64,000 nt of DNA from Cytophagales bacterium (GTDB lineage: Bacteria > Bacteroidota > Bacteroidia > Cytophagales > Spirosomataceae): positions 124,001 through 188,000 of the forward strand of contig JAAFJP010000006.1 of the NCBI GenBank assembly GCA_013298125.1, in the 5' to 3' direction. A program made the position numbers and the translations under genes. The notes beneath the pieces were generated by a model. The model saw only the letters and a list, made by a program, of their open reading frames with translations, did not search any database and was not told the origin of the DNA. Of this stretch, positions 17,170-24,894 are shown piece after piece (position 1 is the first letter of the stretch; the number at the start of each line of letters is the position of its first letter).

Positions 17170-17260
17170 ACCCAAACGTTTCGGACGTTTCGAGTAGGAT
17201 GGCTTCGTGCTTCATAACTCATGGGTTTTAAAGCCGTCAAGCCAACTTGTCGGCTTTTAT
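17170..17260 (+). ncRNA. Candidate structured small RNA of about 90 nt
   Basis: Downstream of a consensus promoter, ACCCA (17170-17174) can pair with TGGGT (17222-17226), enclosing two hairpins: AACGT/ACGTT around a TTCGG loop (17175-17189), and GAGT...ACTC (17192-17220) with an inner GATGG/TTCAT pairing. A 12-bp stem with one T-T mismatch and a CCAA loop (17230-17257), followed by TTTATTTT, makes a good rho-independent terminator. The terminator overlaps the 3' end of the minus-strand nuclease-like gene. No known RNA family is recognised; expression is inferred. Confidence 0.5.
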
Positions 17261-17719
17261 TTTGTACATTGTTTGAAAAACCAATCGACTCACTTTATTC
17301 TTTTTTGAACTGGTTATTGTTCGTACTTCTTTTACCACGTAGATTTTATCCTCAATTTTTCTAATGAACTGCAATAAAGGCATTTGGGTATGCCTTGTTT
17401 TTCCAACACTCAAAATCTCATCAGGGTTTAAAAATACTTCAAGCATTCTCACAAAATCGTCCCTTTCCAAAGCAATTTGACCTCTTTTTGCCTCAGAAAT
17501 TGGATTGCCGTGTTCTTCCATAGCATGAATTATTCCATAGTTATCAATACAAACCCAATGTTTGGATACATCTACATTCGTCTCATTTAAAATCTTGTCT
17601 GCGAGTTCATTAGGGACAATAAATAAGTCTAATTTACGATGAAATTGCTCTGTCGAGCTAAGACATTCATCATACAATTCATAGATTTTTTGTTTTATAT
17701 TTTCGGTTATTTCATTCAT
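17237..17719 (-). CDS. PBECR-like (barnase-EndoU-ColicinE5/D-RelE fold) putative nuclease
   Basis: From the ATG at 17719 the protein has 160 residues; an upstream ATG at 17803 would translate the hairpin repeat R2 and is rejected. The C-terminal two thirds follow the order seen in phage-associated PBECR proteins: a short strand, IIHAMEEHGNP with a conserved His, an acidic RDDFVRMLEVFLNPDEIL helix, then strands ending in RLVFQTMYKIK. That fold belongs to the RelE-like RNase superfamily, so RNA cleavage is inferred, with moderate trust. It starts 20 bases downstream of the TATCTTTG element of R2. Confidence 0.65.
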   Translation of the reverse strand: MNEITENIKQKIYELYDECLSSTEQFHRKLDLFIVPNELADKILNETNVDVSKHWVCIDNYGIIHAMEEHGNPISEAKRGQIALERDDFVRMLEVFLNPDEILSVGKTRHTQMPLLQFIRKIEDKIYVVKEVRTITSSKKNKVSRLVFQTMYKIKADKLA

Positions 17720-17735
17720 AATGTGGTTCAATTTT

Positions 17736-17787
17736 CCCCAAAGATAAAAACAAAAAAGTGGTCGATTTATGGGCGACCACTTTTTTT
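17736..17787. repeat. Hairpin repeat copy R2 with TATCTTTG element
   Basis: Stem AAAAAAGTGGTCG at 17752-17764 with its complement at 17774-17786, and TATCTTTG on the minus strand at 17739-17746. Nearly identical to R1 over about 50 bases. The element lies 20 bases before the start of the nuclease-like gene. Confidence 0.75.
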
Positions 17788-17804
17788 GTTTTGTTACTGG
17801 CAAT

Positions 17805-17945
17805 TCAGAAAGTTAATTTTACTTTCTTGATAAACTCATTTGCCTTTTGATGTTTGGCTTCAAATGCTTCTTCCAAAGTATTATATGTTACCTTTTTATT
17901 GACAGAAACAGGTTGTTTCGTTGGTACTTGAGTGCTTGTTTTCAT
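17805..17945 (-). CDS. Small basic protein downstream of the DUF6934 gene (46 aa)
   Basis: A 46-residue ORF starting MKTSTQVPTKQPVSVNKKVT and ending FIKKVKLTF. It contains a predicted amphipathic helix (TLEEAFEAKHQKANEFIKKV). It starts 12 bases after the stop of the DUF6934 coding region, so it is in the same operon. DUF6934 genes are, as far as remembered, often followed by a short basic gene; a toxin-antitoxin-like pair is possible but unproven. Its stop is 18 bases before repeat R2, which would terminate the unit. Confidence 0.6.
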   Translation of the reverse strand: MKTSTQVPTKQPVSVNKKVTYNTLEEAFEAKHQKANEFIKKVKLTF

Positions 17946-17957
17946 TTTCTTATGTTT

Positions 17958-18209
17958 TTAATTGCTTGAATGACGTAAAAATATCAAAAATGCTTCATAA
18001 TCTTTATTCTTTTCAAATGGTTCGTTTTCCCAATTATTAATACCATGAATTTCATAAATTCGTTCCGTTTGTTGGTAGGATTTTGAAATCACAGCCCTAT
18101 ATAATCTATTTCGTGTTTTGGTACTTCCCATAAACAAAACCTTTGCTTTTGGTCGGAATGCCAAAAATACTTGAATCGCTTGTATAACAGTAGCCAAAAC
18201 GGATTCCAT
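17958..18209 (-). CDS. DUF6934-type protein, C-terminal part (split by a frameshift)
   Basis: 83 residues carrying the C-terminal half of a DUF6934-like protein: VLATVIQAIQVFLAFRPKAK, GSTKTRNRLYRAVISK and the end NKDYEAFLIFLR are the family's characteristic blocks. The N-terminal half is in another frame immediately upstream. Reading upstream in this frame gives NGD before the Met, which fits the family's GDxxxVLATV motif, so the gene was once continuous. The ATG overlaps the other ORF's stop region (TGATATG), so reinitiation could still make this fragment. Function of the family is unknown. Confidence 0.7.
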   Translation of the reverse strand: MESVLATVIQAIQVFLAFRPKAKVLFMGSTKTRNRLYRAVISKSYQQTERIYEIHGINNWENEPFEKNKDYEAFLIFLRHSSN

Positions 18210-18210
18210 A

Positions 18211-18408
18211 TCACCATTTATCTCTCACAACTATATCACTATGAATACCGTTTTCGTCAAGGTCTAAAAGTGCCAAATTAAATAGATTATCAACCTCTAA
18301 TTCTTTATACTGAATTACTTTTTGAATTGTTCTTGTAGGACTAATGCTCTCAAATTCAAAACGATAGTCATCGTTAATGACTTTAAAAGGGTAAGCGGGT
18401 TTATCCAT
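18211..18408 (-). CDS. DUF6934-type protein, N-terminal part (split by a frameshift)
   Basis: 65 residues beginning MDKPAYPFKVINDDYRFEFE, the usual start of DUF6934 proteins (xPxYPFK...FxFxS), and ending at a TGA just after RDKW. Removing one base in the AAATGG at the junction restores a single frame of about 149 residues, the family length. It may be a true frameshift mutation, a sequencing error, or a programmed event. Transcription would start at the TATCTTTG element of repeat R3, 59 bases upstream. Confidence 0.7.
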   Translation of the reverse strand: MDKPAYPFKVINDDYRFEFESISPTRTIQKVIQYKELEVDNLFNLALLDLDENGIHSDIVVRDKW

Positions 18409-18463
18409 TTTTAATTTAGTGGTTGCTGGTAATTATACACAAATATAACTGTAATCAATTTCA

Positions 18464-18519
18464 CCCCAAAGATAAAAACAATAAAGTAGTCGATTTAATG
18501 GGCGACTACTTTATTGTTT
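18464..18519. repeat. Hairpin repeat copy R3 with TATCTTTG element
   Basis: A 17-bp perfect stem (18476-18492 with 18503-18519) and TATCTTTG on the minus strand at 18467-18474. Compared with R1 and R2, two stem pairs have changed together (G-C to A-T in GTAGTCG/CGACTAC, and A-T to T-A in CAATAAAG/CTTTATTG), so base pairing is under selection. Confidence 0.75.
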
Positions 18520-18629
18520 GTAGAATGGCAAATTTATTTAAAAAAACTAATCTCATTTTTGTTACGGTACTCCAAAATAGTAAAACTCTCAATCTCTTTC
18601 TTAAATTTACAGAAATATTCAGTCCTTCA

Positions 18630-19805
18630 ATGAAAAATTTACCACTCCAAAATATCAAAGTCCTCGAATTTACTCATGCCGTGATGGGTCCCGCCGCAGG
18701 GCTAATCATGGCAGATTTGGGGGCAGAAGTCATCCATATCGAACCCCTCGAAGGAGATTCCACCCGCCGACTCAAAGGCTTCGGGATTGGGTATCATTCC
18801 TTTTATAATCGAAATAAAAAAAGCCTTGCCATTGACATAAAATCGGAAAAAGGTCGTGAGATTATCCTCAAAATGGTAGAATCTTCTGACGTTCTCATCG
18901 AAAATTTTGGACCGGGAACGATGGAAAGATTGGGTTTTGGCTATGAGGCTTTGTCTAAAATTAACGAAAAATTAGTATATTGTTCACTGAAAGGTTTTTT
19001 GTCTGGACCTTACCAAAAACGTCATGCGATGGATGAAGTCGTGCAGATGATGGGCGGACTCGCCTACATGACAGGACCCGTTGGGCAACCCTTACGTGCA
19101 GGAACTTCGGTGATTGACATTACAGGCGGAATGTTTGGCGTAATTGGCACATTGTCAGCTCTTTACGAAAGAGAAATTACGGGTAAAGGTAAGTTTGTAA
19201 AGTCGGCATTATTTGAAACAACCGCTTTTTTGATGGGACAACACATGGCGGTTTCTGCCCTCACAGGCGTACCAGTGCCACCCATGCCAGCCCGTGTGAG
19301 TGCGTGGAGTATTTATAAAACCTTTGAAAGTAAAGACGGTGAACAGGTTTTTGTGGGTATTATTTCTGAAAAACATTGGGAACGTTTTTGTATTGCTTTT
19401 GAAAAAAGTGATTGGCTTACCGACGAAAGACTCAAAACTAATAATGACAGAATTGATGAAAGAGATTGGTTTTTGCCCGCCGTGGATGAATTGATGAAAG
19501 GTTTTACAAAATCTGAAATCATCCAAAAATGTGAACAGGCGGAGATTCCAGTAGCCCCCATCGCCAGACCAGAAGACTTATTTGAAGACCCTCAATTGAA
19601 TCAGGGAGGGAGTTTGTTTGAAACAACTATTCAAGGAGGTATTCAAACAAAATTGCCCAAAATACCCCTTGAAATGGAGGATGCGGAGTTTTCATTGAAA
19701 AATAATCCTCCTGAAATTGGAGAGGATTCTTTTGAAATTTTGAGAGAATTTGGGTATTTGTCGGAGGAGATTGAGGCGTTTGTTTTGAATAAAATTATTG
19801 CATAA
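18630..19805 (+). CDS. CaiB/BaiF CoA-transferase family (class III) protein
   Basis: From the ATG at 18630 the protein has 391 residues, normal for class III CoA-transferases such as formyl-CoA:oxalate and succinyl-CoA-dependent enzymes. It opens LQNIKVLEFTHAVMGPAAG, the family's N-terminal motif, followed by GLIMADLGAEVIHIEP and FYNRNKKSLAIDIKSEKG. The catalytic Asp lies in RHAMDEVVQMMGG (aligned with the usual YDxxxQA segment, here MDEVVQ). An ATG at 18423 would add 69 residues that translate repeat R3 and is rejected. The acid substrate is not evident; the hydantoinase downstream may belong to the same pathway. Confidence 0.9.
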   Translation: MKNLPLQNIKVLEFTHAVMGPAAGLIMADLGAEVIHIEPLEGDSTRRLKGFGIGYHSFYNRNKKSLAIDIKSEKGREIILKMVESSDVLIENFGPGTMERLGFGYEALSKINEKLVYCSLKGFLSGPYQKRHAMDEVVQMMGGLAYMTGPVGQPLRAGTSVIDITGGMFGVIGTLSALYEREITGKGKFVKSALFETTAFLMGQHMAVSALTGVPVPPMPARVSAWSIYKTFESKDGEQVFVGIISEKHWERFCIAFEKSDWLTDERLKTNNDRIDERDWFLPAVDELMKGFTKSEIIQKCEQAEIPVAPIARPEDLFEDPQLNQGGSLFETTIQGGIQTKLPKIPLEMEDAEFSLKNNPPEIGEDSFEILREFGYLSEEIEAFVLNKIIA

Positions 19806-19824
19806 ATTTAGAAAAAGCTTTCTT

Positions 19825-19916
19825 AACCTCACCCCCAGCCCCTCTCCGATGGAGAGGGGAGAGCATTTGTCCGCTTTTTCTCCCCTCTCCATCGGAGAGG
19901 GGTCGGGGGTGAGGTT
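19825..19916. repeat. GC-rich intergenic inverted repeat with 38-base arms
   Basis: Arms at 19825-19862 and 19879-19916 differ at two bases only. Each arm contains CCTCTCC-GAT-GGAGAGG. Its G+C content is far above that of the window, and similar C-rich words are seen in intergenic repeats of unrelated bacteria, so it may be mobile. Confidence 0.85.
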
Positions 19917-19967
19917 GTGTATTATTAAACTAAGAATAAAGAAATACCAACACGAAATAAAAATAAA

Positions 19968-21434
19968 ATGAAACTTGATTTAATTGTAAAAAATGTAAGA
20001 GTAGTACGCCCCAATAAGACTTCCGTTGATTTGTTGGACTTGGGCATTAAAGATGGAAAATTTGCTAAAATCGCCCCTGAGATTGATGAATCTGAGGCTT
20101 TGGAGGTTTTTGATGGGTTAAATTTGCTCTGTTTTCCTGGGCTTGTGGATGCACATATGCACACTGGCATTTATGCACCTTTGGGCGAAGATGCCATCAC
20201 GGAAAGTAAAGCTGCCGCTATGGGTGGCGTAACGTGTAGCCTCAATTATATGCGTACAGGGCAGTATTATTTGAATAAAACTGGACCATACAAAGAGTTT
20301 TTTCCAGAAGTTTTATCGGTTTCAGAGGGTAATTTTTGGGTGGATTATGCCTACCATCTTGCCCCAATGATGAAGGAACATTTGAATGAAATTGAGTTAT
20401 TGATTGAGGAATTTGGCGTTTCTTCTTTCAAGATTTTTATGTTCTACGGTTCGCACGGATTGCATGGAAGATCGTCTTCTCAGAAAGACTTTTTAATGAT
20501 TCCCGAAGATGAAAAATATGATATTGCACACTTTGAATTTGTGATGCGAGCTGTCAAAAAAGCCATTGACCGTTTTCCGGAATTGAAAGATTATATTTCC
20601 GTGAGTTTGCATTGCGAAACGGCTGAAATCATGTCTGCCTATACCAAAATCGTGGAGGAAGAAGGCACTTTGACGGGTCTGAGAGCCTATTCAGCCTCTC
20701 GTCCTCCACACTCAGAAGGCTTGGCGATTTTCATTGCTTCGTACTTGGCTCACGAGACTAATATGCCCAATATCAACTTGTTACACTTGACTTCCTACAA
20801 AGCTATCGAGGCAGCAATGTTGATGCAAGCGGCTTTTCCACACATTAATTTCAAGCGAGAAGTTACGATTGGACACCTTTTATTGGATGTTGATTCGGAG
20901 TGTGGATGTCATGCCAAAGTGAATCCACCCATTCGCCCTCGTGAGGATGTGGAGGCATTGTGGACGGCATTATTAGACCGTAAAATTGACTGGGTTTGTT
21001 CTGACCATGCTTGTTGTAAGGAAGAATTTAAAACAGATAACAAAAATCCAGACAATATTTTCTTGGCGAAATCGGGTTTTGGAGGAACAGAATATATGCT
21101 AAGTGGCTTATTTTCAGAAGGTTCAAAACGTGGAATGTCCTACAATCACATGGCAGAATTATTAGCATGGAATCCCGCACAACGCTACGGGGTTTTGAAT
21201 AAAGGCGATATTGCCTTGGGATATGATGCCGATTTAGTTTTACTCGACCCAAAGACAAAATTCATTGCCAGAGCCGCTGATTCTGAGTCTATTCAAGGTT
21301 ATTCGGTTTTTGAAGGCATGGAATTGACGGGGAAAGTTAAAGCTACTTTTTTGAGAGGAAATAAAATTTATGAGAATGATAGAATTGTGGGTGAAGCGAA
21401 AGGGGAGTTTGTGAGAAGACCGAGCATAAAATAA
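19968..21434 (+). CDS. Cyclic amidohydrolase (hydantoinase/dihydropyrimidinase-like)
   Basis: 488 residues of the amidohydrolase superfamily, hydrolysing cyclic amides such as hydantoins, dihydropyrimidines or allantoin-like rings. All metal ligands of a binuclear site are visible: H63 and H65 in DAHMHTG, K155 in SSFKIFMF (the carbamylated Lys), H215 in LHCETAE, H273 in LLHLTS and D346 in CSDHACC. Length fits hydantoinase better than dihydroorotase (about 430). No pyrimidine or purine catabolic genes are adjacent, so the substrate is open. The CoA-transferase gene lies upstream, separated by a GC-rich repeat. Confidence 0.9.
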   Translation: MKLDLIVKNVRVVRPNKTSVDLLDLGIKDGKFAKIAPEIDESEALEVFDGLNLLCFPGLVDAHMHTGIYAPLGEDAITESKAAAMGGVTCSLNYMRTGQYYLNKTGPYKEFFPEVLSVSEGNFWVDYAYHLAPMMKEHLNEIELLIEEFGVSSFKIFMFYGSHGLHGRSSSQKDFLMIPEDEKYDIAHFEFVMRAVKKAIDRFPELKDYISVSLHCETAEIMSAYTKIVEEEGTLTGLRAYSASRPPHSEGLAIFIASYLAHETNMPNINLLHLTSYKAIEAAMLMQAAFPHINFKREVTIGHLLLDVDSECGCHAKVNPPIRPREDVEALWTALLDRKIDWVCSDHACCKEEFKTDNKNPDNIFLAKSGFGGTEYMLSGLFSEGSKRGMSYNHMAELLAWNPAQRYGVLNKGDIALGYDADLVLLDPKTKFIARAADSESIQGYSVFEGMELTGKVKATFLRGNKIYENDRIVGEAKGEFVRRPSIK

Positions 21435-21447
21435 AAAATATAAATGT

Positions 21448-21581
21448 CTGTCATTGCGAGTGAAACGAAGCAATCTGTTAGATTTATGAGGGAAATTCTA
21501 AGCTCTTTAATATTTAGAAGTTAGCCTTCAAACTTTTTTGCATCAATCCAACAGATTGCTTCACTACGTTCGCAATGACAG
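21448..21581. repeat. Intergenic inverted repeat, GTCATTGCGA family
   Basis: Arms of 32 bases at 21448-21479 and 21550-21581 (CTGTCATTGCGA and TCGCAATGACAG at the ends, GAAGCAATCTGTT and AACAGATTGCTTC inside) with a mismatched middle. This word is familiar from intergenic repeats in many bacterial genomes. Confidence 0.8.
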
Positions 21582-21596
21582 CCATTTACAGTTTTA

Positions 21597-23018
21597 TCAC
21601 ATATACTTCACAAAAAACCGAATCAATTTAGCCACAGAAGGCGTATAAGGTGGATAAATCATTTTGAAAGTGCCAAATTTTTGTCTTACAACTGCCCTTT
21701 GATTTGAAAATTCTGTGAAACCCCAAATACCGCCCGATTTACCAATTCCTGAATTATTGACTCCTCCAAAAGGAACTTCTGTGTGTCCATAATGAATCAA
21801 AGAGTCATTTATCACCGTTCCGCCCGCCGACGAATTATCCATGAAATACTTAATATTCGATTCTTTTCCAGAATTAATATACATCGCCAAAGGTTTCTCA
21901 CGGTGCTTGATATGTGCAATGGCTTCCTCATTGGTCGAATAACTTACGATTGGCAAAATTGGACCAAAAATTTCGTCTTGAATAATTTTCATAGAATCAT
22001 CCACATCTGTCAAAAGGGTAGGGGCAATAAAATTTTCAGAACCATCCGTTTGCCCGCCAGCGACAATATTTGCTCCTTTTTGCACAGCTTCTATCAACAA
22101 ATTATCCAAACGATTGAAATGACGATTATTTACCACTCTGCAATAATCAACCGATTGTTTTACATTGCTACCATACATACTTTCAATGGACGATTTCATG
22201 GCTGTAACAAACTCATTCTCAACGCTTTTATGAACCAAAACATAATCAGGAGCTACGCAAGTTTGTCCGTTATTGATAAATTTTCCCCAAGCAATTTTCT
22301 CGGCTGATTTTTTGATATTGGCAGATTCATCGACAATACATGGCGATTTCCCACCTAATTCTAAGGTTACAGAAGTTAAATTTTTAGCTGCCGCAGACAT
22401 CACGATTTTCCCCACCGCAGGACTTCCTGTAAAGAAAATATGGTTAAATGGTTGTTCCAAAAGCATTTGTGAAACCGTAGCATCTCCTTCAACGACATAA
22501 ACTTCATTAGAATCAAACAACTCGGCTATCATTTTTTTGATTAAAGCCGATGTGTGAGGAGTCATTTCCGAAGGCTTCAAAATCACCGCATTTCCTGCCG
22601 CAATGGCTTGTGCTAAGGGTTTTATCGAAAGATTAAAAGGATAATTCCACGGAGAAATAATCAGGCAAACACCTTTTGGTTCAAACCTTACGTGTGCAGA
22701 AGTACCTATCATATTCATAGGCGTACTGACCGACTGCGGTTTCATCCACGAATTGACGTGTTTCAATAAATGCTTTACCTCCCCAACAACTCCCAAAATC
22801 TCACCGATATTCGTTTCAGCGGGGTTTTTCTTGAAATCTTTAAACAATGCCTCTCCAATTTCTGTTTCGTGCGAAAGCGTCCAATCCAAAATCTTTTTGA
22901 GTTTTGCTTTTCGCTCACTTGCGTTAGTGTTGGCAAGGTTCTGAGCATTTGCTTTTTGTGCTTTGAAAACACTAAGAATCTCTTGTTCTATGTCGTTATT
23001 GATGAGGGTCGTTTCCAT
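21597..23018 (-). CDS. Aldehyde dehydrogenase, ALDH3-like
   Basis: 473 residues, an NAD(P)-dependent enzyme oxidising aldehydes to acids. Catalytic residues are E220 in TLELGGKSP and C254 in NNGQTCVAPDY; the cofactor motif is FTGSPAVGK (196-204), with ISPWNYPFNL near 121. The C-terminus ends with a hydrophobic, basic tail (KLIRFFVKYM), as in class 3 fatty aldehyde dehydrogenases, which suggests membrane association and medium- or long-chain substrates. It is convergent with the hydantoinase gene and divergent from the XRE regulator gene. Confidence 0.92.
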   Translation of the reverse strand: METTLINNDIEQEILSVFKAQKANAQNLANTNASERKAKLKKILDWTLSHETEIGEALFKDFKKNPAETNIGEILGVVGEVKHLLKHVNSWMKPQSVSTPMNMIGTSAHVRFEPKGVCLIISPWNYPFNLSIKPLAQAIAAGNAVILKPSEMTPHTSALIKKMIAELFDSNEVYVVEGDATVSQMLLEQPFNHIFFTGSPAVGKIVMSAAAKNLTSVTLELGGKSPCIVDESANIKKSAEKIAWGKFINNGQTCVAPDYVLVHKSVENEFVTAMKSSIESMYGSNVKQSVDYCRVVNNRHFNRLDNLLIEAVQKGANIVAGGQTDGSENFIAPTLLTDVDDSMKIIQDEIFGPILPIVSYSTNEEAIAHIKHREKPLAMYINSGKESNIKYFMDNSSAGGTVINDSLIHYGHTEVPFGGVNNSGIGKSGGIWGFTEFSNQRAVVRQKFGTFKMIYPPYTPSVAKLIRFFVKYM

Positions 23019-23244
23019 GATTTTGCCTTAAAGTTTTGTTTGAATCTGTTTAAACAGATTCTTTATATTAACTCATGTAAAAATACAAAAAAATGCTCAG
23101 AAATTGGCTTTTCCAATATTTTATCGTTATTTTACAATATGATTAGTAATTAAACGTATTATTTTAGTAATCCCATAATCCTTACTAAGCCGTTTTGATA
23201 AGTCGCCAACCCGTCAAAACACCCTTAGATTAAAACAACCTACT

Positions 23245-24246
23245 ATGTCCATAGTCAGCAACAACATCAAATACCTCCGCCGGTTGAATGGTTTGACTCA
23301 AGAACAATTTGCTCGCAGAATTGGTATAAAACGCTCATTATTAGGTGCTTACGAAGAAGCCAGAGCAAACCCCAACCTCGAAAACCTCAAAACCATTGCC
23401 CAAGTTTTTGGCACTTCGGTTGATTCACTCATTAAAACGGATATTCGTAAAATCCGTGAGACCCCAGGCATTAGTTTAGCACAAAGCACTAATGGCATTA
23501 TGCCTCAACCTGTGCAACAAAATGGCTTTGCTAACGCTCAAAATACTCCTGAAATACGACCGTTTACTAATTCTTCTGAACCTCAATCGGTCAGTAAATT
23601 AGTGGAAGATTTCTTTCAAGAAAAAGAAGAAATTGTCATTGCTCCACAGCGACCAGTCCCAACTCGTAATTTTTTAGCTGACAACGAAGCATCTTTTCAG
23701 CAATTCGTTGATAGTCATTTACATACGATTAGTAATTTTCCAAAACAAGAGCCAGAACCTCAACCCAAAACTACTACGAGACTAATTCCTTTCATCAAGC
23801 AAAATGTGGTAAAAGATTATTTAGCAAATTGCCAAAAGGTAGATTTTTTGAGGGCATTACCAACGATTTCCTTGCCATTCATTAATTCTGATAGAAGTAG
23901 GGCATTTGAAATGGGGAATGATTTTCCCATGCAAAATTCAATCGTGATTGGTGTTGGCATTTCGGATTGGACGGAAATAAATGATGGAAAATTCTATATT
24001 TTAGTAACTGCCCAACAAGGAGTCATTTACAGAAGAGTCTATAATCAAGTCAAAATCAAAGGTGCTTTGCTACTAAGTTCAGATAATTCTTCTATTCCAA
24101 GTTTTGAAATTTCGATTAAAGATGTCGTAGAAATTTGGGAAGTAAATTCATTCATCAGTCAGCAACTTCCAGAACCTCATATTTCTTTGGAAAGGGTCAA
24201 AAATATTGTTGATGATTTGACGATTGAGTTGGACCGATTAAGGTAG
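23245..24246 (+). CDS. XRE-family transcriptional regulator with S24-like C-terminal domain
   Basis: 333 residues. An N-terminal helix-turn-helix (about 6-63: IKYLRRLNGLTQEQFARRIG and SLLGAYEEARANPNLENLK) is followed by a long Gln/Pro-rich linker. The C-terminal part (about 180-300) looks like the LexA/S24 peptidase fold found in phage-repressor-like proteins (MGNDFPMQNSIVIGVGI, GKFYILVTAQQGVIYRRV), although the catalytic Ser-Lys pair is not clearly visible. Similar proteins are common and usually stand alone in Cytophagales. It is monocistronic here, and its targets are unknown. Confidence 0.85.
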   Translation: MSIVSNNIKYLRRLNGLTQEQFARRIGIKRSLLGAYEEARANPNLENLKTIAQVFGTSVDSLIKTDIRKIRETPGISLAQSTNGIMPQPVQQNGFANAQNTPEIRPFTNSSEPQSVSKLVEDFFQEKEEIVIAPQRPVPTRNFLADNEASFQQFVDSHLHTISNFPKQEPEPQPKTTTRLIPFIKQNVVKDYLANCQKVDFLRALPTISLPFINSDRSRAFEMGNDFPMQNSIVIGVGISDWTEINDGKFYILVTAQQGVIYRRVYNQVKIKGALLLSSDNSSIPSFEISIKDVVEIWEVNSFISQQLPEPHISLERVKNIVDDLTIELDRLR

Positions 24247-24350
24247 GGATTAGGTAATTGGGGATTTGGGATTAGGTAAAATGCTGAGAAGTTAGGCAAT
24301 TTTCTAAAATCGTTTTTCCTAATCCCCAATTACCCAATCCCTAATTCCTA
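24246..24350. repeat. Intergenic inverted repeat, GGGATTAGG family
   Basis: GGGATTAGGTAATTGGGGAT at the left is answered by CCCCAATTACCCAATCCC at the right, with GGGATTAGG and CCTAATCCCC inside. The right arm overlaps the last bases of the mogA-like gene. Confidence 0.7.
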
Positions 24351-24881
24351 ATTTTTAGGACGAAATTCCTTCATAACCTCCTGATTACAAACCAAATATG
24401 CCCCTTCAATCAAGTCAATACAATACGGTACGGCTGGAAAAACGGCATCTAAACATTGACGAATTGCCTTCGGTTTTCCTGGAAGATTTATTATTAAAGA
24501 ACTACCTCTAATACCTGTCGTTTGCCTTGAAAGAATGGCAGTTGGCACATATTTCAAACTCTCCTGACGCATTAATTCTCCAAATCCTGGCATCATTTTT
24601 TCGCAAACGGCTTCCGTTGCTTCGGGCGTAACGTCTCTTTTGGCAGGACCAGTTCCACCAGTTGTTACGATTAAACAACAATTATGAACATCCGCCATTT
24701 CGATTAAAGCCTGTGAAATCAAATCCTGTTCGTCGGGAATGACTCGATAGACTGTTTCAAACTCAGAAATTAAATATTCTTTCAAAGTTTCCACGACAGC
24801 CTTCCCAGGAATGTCCTCGTATATACCCGCACTCGCACGGTCAGAAACGTTTATTACGCCAATTTTTATTTTTTCTTGCAT
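24348..24881 (-). CDS. Molybdopterin adenylyltransferase (MogA-like)
   Basis: From the ATG at 24881, 177 residues. It adenylates molybdopterin before molybdenum insertion in cofactor synthesis. The MoCF-binding signature VTTGGTGPAKRDVTPEA, the following MPGFGELMRQESLKY, and NLPGKPKAIRQCLDAVFP are all present. MogA is preferred over MoaB because of the DVTPEATE and PGFGELMR context. An ATG at 24899 would add 6 residues and lies inside an inverted repeat. No other molybdenum-cofactor genes are in the window. Confidence 0.9.
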   Translation of the reverse strand: MQEKIKIGVINVSDRASAGIYEDIPGKAVVETLKEYLISEFETVYRVIPDEQDLISQALIEMADVHNCCLIVTTGGTGPAKRDVTPEATEAVCEKMMPGFGELMRQESLKYVPTAILSRQTTGIRGSSLIINLPGKPKAIRQCLDAVFPAVPYCIDLIEGAYLVCNQEVMKEFRPKN

Positions 24882-24894
24882 TTGTGTTTGATTG

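Noticed and set aside
17170-17230. tRNA gene suggested by the TTCGAGT word
   Set aside because: No acceptor stem, D-arm or anticodon loop of the right size can be drawn; the segment fits a three-way junction plus terminator instead.
17071-18519. CRISPR array or integron attC sites formed by R1-R3
   Set aside because: The repeats are about 665-730 bases apart with genes between them, so not CRISPR. They lack the GTTRRRY/RYYYAAC core boxes and the bulged structure of attC, and no integrase is nearby.
18423-18629. N-terminal 69-residue extension of the CoA-transferase
   Set aside because: The extension translates repeat R3, has no family match, and the conserved N-terminus begins right after the ATG at 18630.
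19825-19916. GC-rich hairpin as a transposon end or tRNA-like gene
   Set aside because: No transposase ORF, no target-site duplication and no tRNA arms; it is a two-arm inverted repeat only.
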